Source: Oscillospiraceae bacterium (GTDB taxonomy: Bacteria; Bacillota; Clostridia; Oscillospirales; Acutalibacteraceae). From it: a DNA stretch of 11,063 nt. Position 1 is the first letter of the stretch. Every line of letters starts with the position of its first letter. A model generated the notes under the pieces. The model did no database searches and was not told the origin of the DNA. It saw only the letters and a program-made list of their open reading frames with translations. The stretch lies in the NCBI GenBank assembly GCA_902774165.1, contig CACYHJ010000045.1, positions 1 to 11,063 of the forward strand, read 5' to 3'. This document shows, in pieces, positions 8,034-11,063 of the stretch. A program made the translations under genes and the position numbers.

Positions 8034-8059
8034 GTCGGCAGGCCGTTTCCGGCGCCGAC
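8034..8059 (+). promoter_or_regulatory. GC-rich stem-loop in the murA leader
   Basis: The outer arms GTCGGC (8034-8039) and GCCGAC (8054-8059) pair perfectly. A 2-base bulge (AG) precedes the inner arms GCCG (8042-8045) and CGGC (8050-8053), around a TTTC loop. No T run follows, so it is not a terminator. It sits just ahead of the murA ribosome binding site, and if the candidate promoter is real it would lie almost at the 5' end of the mRNA. Confidence 0.5.
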
Positions 8060-8065
8060 GGACAC

Positions 8066-8074
8066 AGGAAAGGG
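8066..8074 (+). promoter_or_regulatory. Ribosome binding site deciding the murA start
   Basis: AGGAAAGGG ends 6 bases before the GTG at 8081. It favours that GTG over the upstream in-frame ATG at 8024, which has no Shine-Dalgarno site. The TTG at 8084 is a close alternative that would shorten the protein by one residue. Confidence 0.6.
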
Positions 8075-8080
8075 TGTTTT

Positions 8081-9340
8081 GTGTTGAGCGGAAAAATTGT
8101 GATCGTCGGCGGCCGCCCGTTGCGGGGAGAACTGCCGGTTTACGGCGCGAAAAACAGCGTTCTGCCGATTCTCGCCGCCGCGGTGCTCACGTCCGGCGCG
8201 TCCGTGATAAAGAACTGCCCGGCGCTTTCCGACGTGGGCGCGAGTCTTAATATTCTGAAATATCTCGGCTGCGGCGTCACCTTCGCCGACCGGACCGTCA
8301 CGGTGAACGCGGACGCGGCCTGCGGCGGGCCGATCCCCGACGGGCTGATGCGGGAGATGCGGTCTTCCATCATCTTTCTGGGCGCCCTGCTGGGCAGGTT
8401 CGGCAGCGCGGAGCTGTCTGCGCCGGGCGGATGTGAGATCGGCCTGAGACCGATCGACCTGCATCTTGACGCGCTGCGGGAAATGGGTGCGAGGATCGAG
8501 GAATCCCACGGCAGAATTCTCTGCTCCTGTCCCCGCGGCCTGCGGGGCGCGGAACTCTCTCTTTCGTTTCCCTCCGTCGGCGCGACGGAAAATATTCTGC
8601 TGGCGGCCTGCGCCGCCGAGGGGACCACAAGGATCTACAACGCCGCGAAGGAGCCCGAGATCGAGGATCTCGCCGCGTTCCTCATCAAAGCCGGCGCCGA
8701 CATCACCGGCGCGGGCAGCGCGGAAATCGTCATCCGCGGAGGAAAACCTTTGACGGGATGCGAACATACCGTGATCCCGGACCGCATCGCCGCGGGGTCT
8801 TATCTTGCGGCGGGCGCGATCACCGGCGGCAGCGTGACCGTCGTGGGTGCCGAGGCAAAGCATCTGCGCACCGTGCTGCCGATCTTCCGTGCCGCAGGGT
8901 GCGAGGTGACGGAGCTTGCCCGGGGCATCCGCATCGAGGCGCCGGAACGCCTGACCGCGGTGAAATACATCCGCACCATGCCTTATCCCGGGTTTCCGAC
9001 GGATCTTCAGGCGCCGCTGTGCGCCTGTCTGTGTACCGCGAAGGGAACGAGCATCATCCGGGAAACGATATTTGAAAACCGATACAAACATATCGCCGCC
9101 CTGACCCGTCTGGGCGCGGATATCTCGCTGGAGAGCGGCTGCGCGGTGATTCGCGGCGTCGATTCCCTGACGGGAGCCGATGTGGAAGCGGAGGACCTGC
9201 GCGGCGGCTTTGCGCTCCTGCTGGCGGCGCTGGCTGCGGAGGGCAGAACGACCGTGCGTCATACCGCCCATATCGAGCGGGGGTATGAGAACGTCTGCGC
9301 CGTGCTGCAGGCGGCGGGGGCGCAGATCGCAAAAGAATAA
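8081..9340 (+). CDS. murA: UDP-N-acetylglucosamine 1-carboxyvinyltransferase
   Basis: MurA transfers enolpyruvate from phosphoenolpyruvate to UDP-GlcNAc, the first committed step of peptidoglycan synthesis and the target of fosfomycin. From the GTG start the protein is 419 residues, the same size as E. coli MurA. Active-site residues are present: the Lys-Asn pair in YGAKNSVLP (Lys24-Asn25), the cysteine of the flexible loop in APGGCEIGLRP (Cys118, equivalent to E. coli Cys115), the aspartate in GFPTDLQAP (Asp308, equivalent to Asp305), and the arginine in EDLRGG (Arg374, equivalent to Arg397). FENRYKH at 331-337 is also typical. Because the cysteine is kept rather than replaced by aspartate, fosfomycin binding is expected to be possible. 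The gene lies between murG and ftsQ, a place often held by murB in Bacillus. It probably starts a new transcript with ftsQ. Confidence 0.95.
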   Translation: MLSGKIVIVGGRPLRGELPVYGAKNSVLPILAAAVLTSGASVIKNCPALSDVGASLNILKYLGCGVTFADRTVTVNADAACGGPIPDGLMREMRSSIIFLGALLGRFGSAELSAPGGCEIGLRPIDLHLDALREMGARIEESHGRILCSCPRGLRGAELSLSFPSVGATENILLAACAAEGTTRIYNAAKEPEIEDLAAFLIKAGADITGAGSAEIVIRGGKPLTGCEHTVIPDRIAAGSYLAAGAITGGSVTVVGAEAKHLRTVLPIFRAAGCEVTELARGIRIEAPERLTAVKYIRTMPYPGFPTDLQAPLCACLCTAKGTSIIRETIFENRYKHIAALTRLGADISLESGCAVIRGVDSLTGADVEAEDLRGGFALLLAALAAEGRTTVRHTAHIERGYENVCAVLQAAGAQIAKE

Positions 9341-9371
9341 TTCTTCGGAAAGACGAAACGGGGGATGAGCA

Positions 9372-10376
9372 ATGCCGGGGGAATCTCAATCGAATAACGA
9401 GAAGATCCAGGAGCTATACCGACGAAACCGGAAATCGAAGCGGAAAAAAAATCTGGGCATCCTCGCCGCGTCGATCCTCGCCGTCGCGGCCATCAGTCTG
9501 CTGATCGGGCTGTTCGCGTTCAAGGTCGACACTGTCCGCATCGAGGGCGAGTGCGCCTACACCGAGCAGGAGCTGATCGAGGCGGGGGACTTCTCCCTGG
9601 GCGACGCGCTGCTGATGCTCAACGGTCGTTCCGTCTCGCAGAACATCGTGCAGCGGCTTGCCTACGTGGAGTCGGTGCGGGTGAAAAAGAAGCTCCCGAG
9701 CACGCTGGTGCTTGAAATCACCAACGCCTACGAGAGCTTCGCGGTGGATCTCGGCTCCTCCGGCTACGTGCTGTTCAGCGCCGGCGGAAAGATCGTGGCC
9801 ACCGGCAGAACGGAGCTGCCCGAGGGCTGCGCCGAGGTCGTGGGGCTTGATAACGTCAACAGCCTGCAGGGCGCGCAGATCTGCCGGAAGGACAGTGAAA
9901 AATTTCGTCTGTTCACCGATTTCATCAACGGCTGCGCCGGGCAGGGCCTGGTGGAGTTCACACGGATCGACGTCAGCGACGCCTATAACATCAAGGCGGT
10001 CTATCAGGGCAGAATCACCCTGCTGTTCGGCGGCATCGGCAAGATCGGCCTGAAGGCGGCGGGCGCGCAGGAGATCATCAAAAAGGATTATTCCCTCTCG
10101 GAACAGCAGTACGCAGAGATCGATATCTCAAATCCGGAGCGTGCCTACGGCAAAAATATCACCCCGTCGCGCTTTGAGACCGAGACCCTGCCCGAAGGGG
10201 AGGGGGAGAGCGCATCGCAGCCGGAGGGTCAGGACGCGCAGAGCGGAACCGACGCGCAGACGGAGCCGACCGCAACGCAGACGACGGTCCCGGCGACGGT
10301 CCCGGCGACGGTCCCGGCGACGGTCCCGGCAGCAACGGATGCGCCGACCGCGACGACCCCCTATGCGCAGGGCTGA
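9372..10376 (+). CDS. ftsQ: Cell division protein FtsQ/DivIB with a Thr/Pro-rich C-terminal tail
   Basis: FtsQ/DivIB is a single-pass membrane protein that joins the FtsL and FtsB/DivIC complex and helps activate septal wall synthesis. The protein is 334 residues. A basic cytoplasmic N-terminus (about 1-27, with the cluster RRNRKSKRKK) is followed by one membrane segment at about 28-50. A POTRA-like domain at about 51-120 begins FKVDTVRIEGE and includes YVESVRVKKKLPSTLVLEI, both typical of the family. A beta domain follows to about residue 255. From about 270 the sequence becomes acidic, then Thr/Pro/Ala-rich, with four TVPA repeats at 305-320; this tail would lie outside the membrane. The gene begins 31 bases after murA with a GGGGGA site 6 bases before the ATG, so the two are probably cotranscribed. 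Firmicute practice would also allow the name divIB. Confidence 0.9.
   Translation: MPGESQSNNEKIQELYRRNRKSKRKKNLGILAASILAVAAISLLIGLFAFKVDTVRIEGECAYTEQELIEAGDFSLGDALLMLNGRSVSQNIVQRLAYVESVRVKKKLPSTLVLEITNAYESFAVDLGSSGYVLFSAGGKIVATGRTELPEGCAEVVGLDNVNSLQGAQICRKDSEKFRLFTDFINGCAGQGLVEFTRIDVSDAYNIKAVYQGRITLLFGGIGKIGLKAAGAQEIIKKDYSLSEQQYAEIDISNPERAYGKNITPSRFETETLPEGEGESASQPEGQDAQSGTDAQTEPTATQTTVPATVPATVPATVPAATDAPTATTPYAQG
10284..10331 (+). repeat. Four tandem 12-bp repeats in the ftsQ 3' end
   Basis: The unit ACGGTCCCGGCG occurs at 10284, 10296, 10308 and 10320. The first three copies are identical and the fourth ends in A instead of G. Each unit encodes Thr-Val-Pro-Ala in frame, so gain or loss of units would change tail length without a frameshift. 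Confidence 0.95.
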
Positions 10377-10424
10377 AAAAATCCGTAATGTGACAAGAAA
10401 AATTATTCAGTCCCTATTGAAATT

Positions 10425-10452
10425 TTGAGATAATAGTGTTATTATTGATAAT
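10425..10452 (+). promoter_or_regulatory. Candidate sigma-A promoter for ftsZ
   Basis: TTGAGA (10425-10430, 5 of 6 to consensus) and GATAAT (10447-10452, 5 of 6) are separated by 16 bases, within a 151-base AT-rich gap before ftsZ. Transcription would start near 10459, leaving a leader of about 70 bases. A second GATAAT at 10429-10434 has no good -35 partner. Confidence 0.5.
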
Positions 10453-10455
10453 AAC
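10438..10455 (+). promoter_or_regulatory. Palindrome overlapping the candidate ftsZ -10 box
   Basis: GTTATTAT (10438-10445) and ATAATAAC (10448-10455) are exact inverse complements around a 2-base centre. The right arm covers most of the candidate -10 box. This could be an operator or a weak AT-rich hairpin; the AT-rich setting raises the chance of coincidence. Confidence 0.4.
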
Positions 10456-10515
10456 TGTATTTTTAAGCAAGAGAGAATCAAAACCGCAGAGAAACAAATC
10501 AAAATATGAATAACC

Positions 10516-10520
10516 GGAGG
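10516..10520 (+). promoter_or_regulatory. Strong ribosome binding site for ftsZ
   Basis: GGAGG lies 7 bases before the ATG at 10528. It is the closest match to the full Shine-Dalgarno consensus in the window, fitting the high FtsZ levels known in bacteria. Confidence 0.85.
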
Positions 10521-10527
10521 AAGTAAA

Positions 10528-11063
10528 ATGGCGTTCGAAGTTTCTAATGAATTTGATGAGGTTACCCAGATTAAAGTGATCGGCGTCGGCGGCGGCGGCG
10601 GAAACGCGATCAACCGTATGGTCGACGCGGGCATTCAGGGCGTAGATTATATCGCCGTCAATACCGACAAGCACGTGCTTACCAAGTCCAAGGCCACCCA
10701 GAAGATCCAGCTGGGCGAAAAGATCACCGGCGGCAAGGGCGCCGGCGCAAGGTCCGACGTGGGCAAAAAAGCCGCGGAAGAGAGCGAGGAGGCCATCGCC
10801 GCCGCGCTCAAGGGCACCGATATGGTCTTTATCACCGCCGGTATGGGCGGCGGCACCGGTACGGGCGCGGCTCCCGTCATCGCGCAGATGGCGAAGGATT
10901 CCGGCATCCTTACCGTCGGCATCGTCACCAAGCCCTTCGGTTTTGAAGGCAAGCACCGCATGGATCAGGCCATCGAGGGCATCAACGAGCTGGCGCAGCA
11001 CGTCGACAGCCTCATCGTGATTCCCAACGAGCGCCTGAAGCTGGCCACCGATCAGAAAATCAC
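10528..11063 (+). CDS. ftsZ: Cell division GTPase FtsZ, 3' truncated
   Basis: FtsZ is the tubulin-like GTPase that forms the Z ring at midcell and recruits the division machine. The window holds the first 178 codons, about half the protein; the T7 loop and C-terminal tail lie outside. The N-terminal nucleotide-binding signature IKVIGVGGGGGNAINRM is at 15-31, and VNTDKHVL at 44-51 is typical. The tubulin/FtsZ signature GGGTGTGAAP is at 107-116, and TKPFGFEGKHR at 134-144 also fits. The loop after GAGA reads RSDVG (75-79) where most FtsZ proteins have NPEVG or NPEIG. The ATG is set by the strong ribosome binding site. The gene has its own candidate promoter after a 151-base gap, and no ftsA lies between ftsQ and ftsZ. 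Confidence 0.98.
   Translation, partial: MAFEVSNEFDEVTQIKVIGVGGGGGNAINRMVDAGIQGVDYIAVNTDKHVLTKSKATQKIQLGEKITGGKGAGARSDVGKKAAEESEEAIAAALKGTDMVFITAGMGGGTGTGAAPVIAQMAKDSGILTVGIVTKPFGFEGKHRMDQAIEGINELAQHVDSLIVIPNERLKLATDQKI

Noticed and set aside
8024..8080. A 19-residue N-terminal extension of MurA from the ATG at 8024
   Set aside because: There is no ribosome binding site before that ATG, the extra residues do not resemble MurA, and the GTG at 8081 has a good site and gives the normal length.
7739..9271. A 510-codon minus-strand open frame
   Set aside because: It is antisense to murG and murA and crosses the terminator and leader region. No motif or ribosome binding site supports it.
10284..10331. 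The 12-bp repeats as a CRISPR or regulatory iteron array
   Set aside because: The repeats have no spacers, are directly joined, and keep the ftsQ reading frame, so they are a coding repeat.
1..11063. A hidden mobile element, defence system or other new system in the cluster
   Set aside because: All genes are recognisable division or wall genes on one strand with short gaps. I saw no transposase, integrase, direct repeats bounding a segment, or foreign base composition.

Overview
The window is an 11-kb stretch of a division and cell wall (dcw) cluster, with every gene on the + strand. The encoded proteins match the Clostridia/Firmicutes pattern: a class B penicillin-binding protein (PBP) with PASTA repeats, a meso-diaminopimelate-type MurE, an FtsW with a 'PEPQND' active-site loop, and FtsQ/DivIB directly ahead of FtsZ. 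Coding DNA is GC-rich by eye (about 60%), with clean Shine-Dalgarno sites. This suggests a moderately high-GC anaerobic Firmicute such as a member of the Oscillospirales; genus and species cannot be read from the sequence.

Layout: (1) the 3' part of a PASTA-bearing division/sporulation transpeptidase (spoVD/ftsI type, cut at the left edge); (2) murE, murF and mraY, closely spaced; (3) a 78-bp gap with a terminator-like hairpin where murD usually sits; (4) ftsW and murG; (5) a likely intrinsic terminator overlapping the end of murG, then a 122-bp gap holding a candidate promoter and a strong GC-rich leader hairpin; (6) murA and ftsQ, the latter with a Thr/Pro-rich tail containing four exact TVPA repeats; (7) a 151-bp AT-rich gap with a candidate promoter and an overlapping palindrome; (8) the 5' part of ftsZ, cut at the right edge.

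The genes cover much of one pathway. MurA makes the first committed precursor. MurE and MurF extend the stem peptide. MraY and MurG build lipid I and lipid II. FtsW and the PBP polymerise and crosslink the septal wall. FtsQ and FtsZ belong to the division machine. murB, murC, murD, ddl and ftsA are not in this window; murD and ftsA are missing from positions where related clusters often carry them.

I found no mobile element, CRISPR array, tRNA/rRNA, toxin-antitoxin pair or defence gene, and no evidence of an undescribed system. The points worth a second look are regulatory structures between genes, the absent murD and ftsA, and sequence departures in FtsW, FtsQ and FtsZ. No gene-free stretch exceeds 300 bases.
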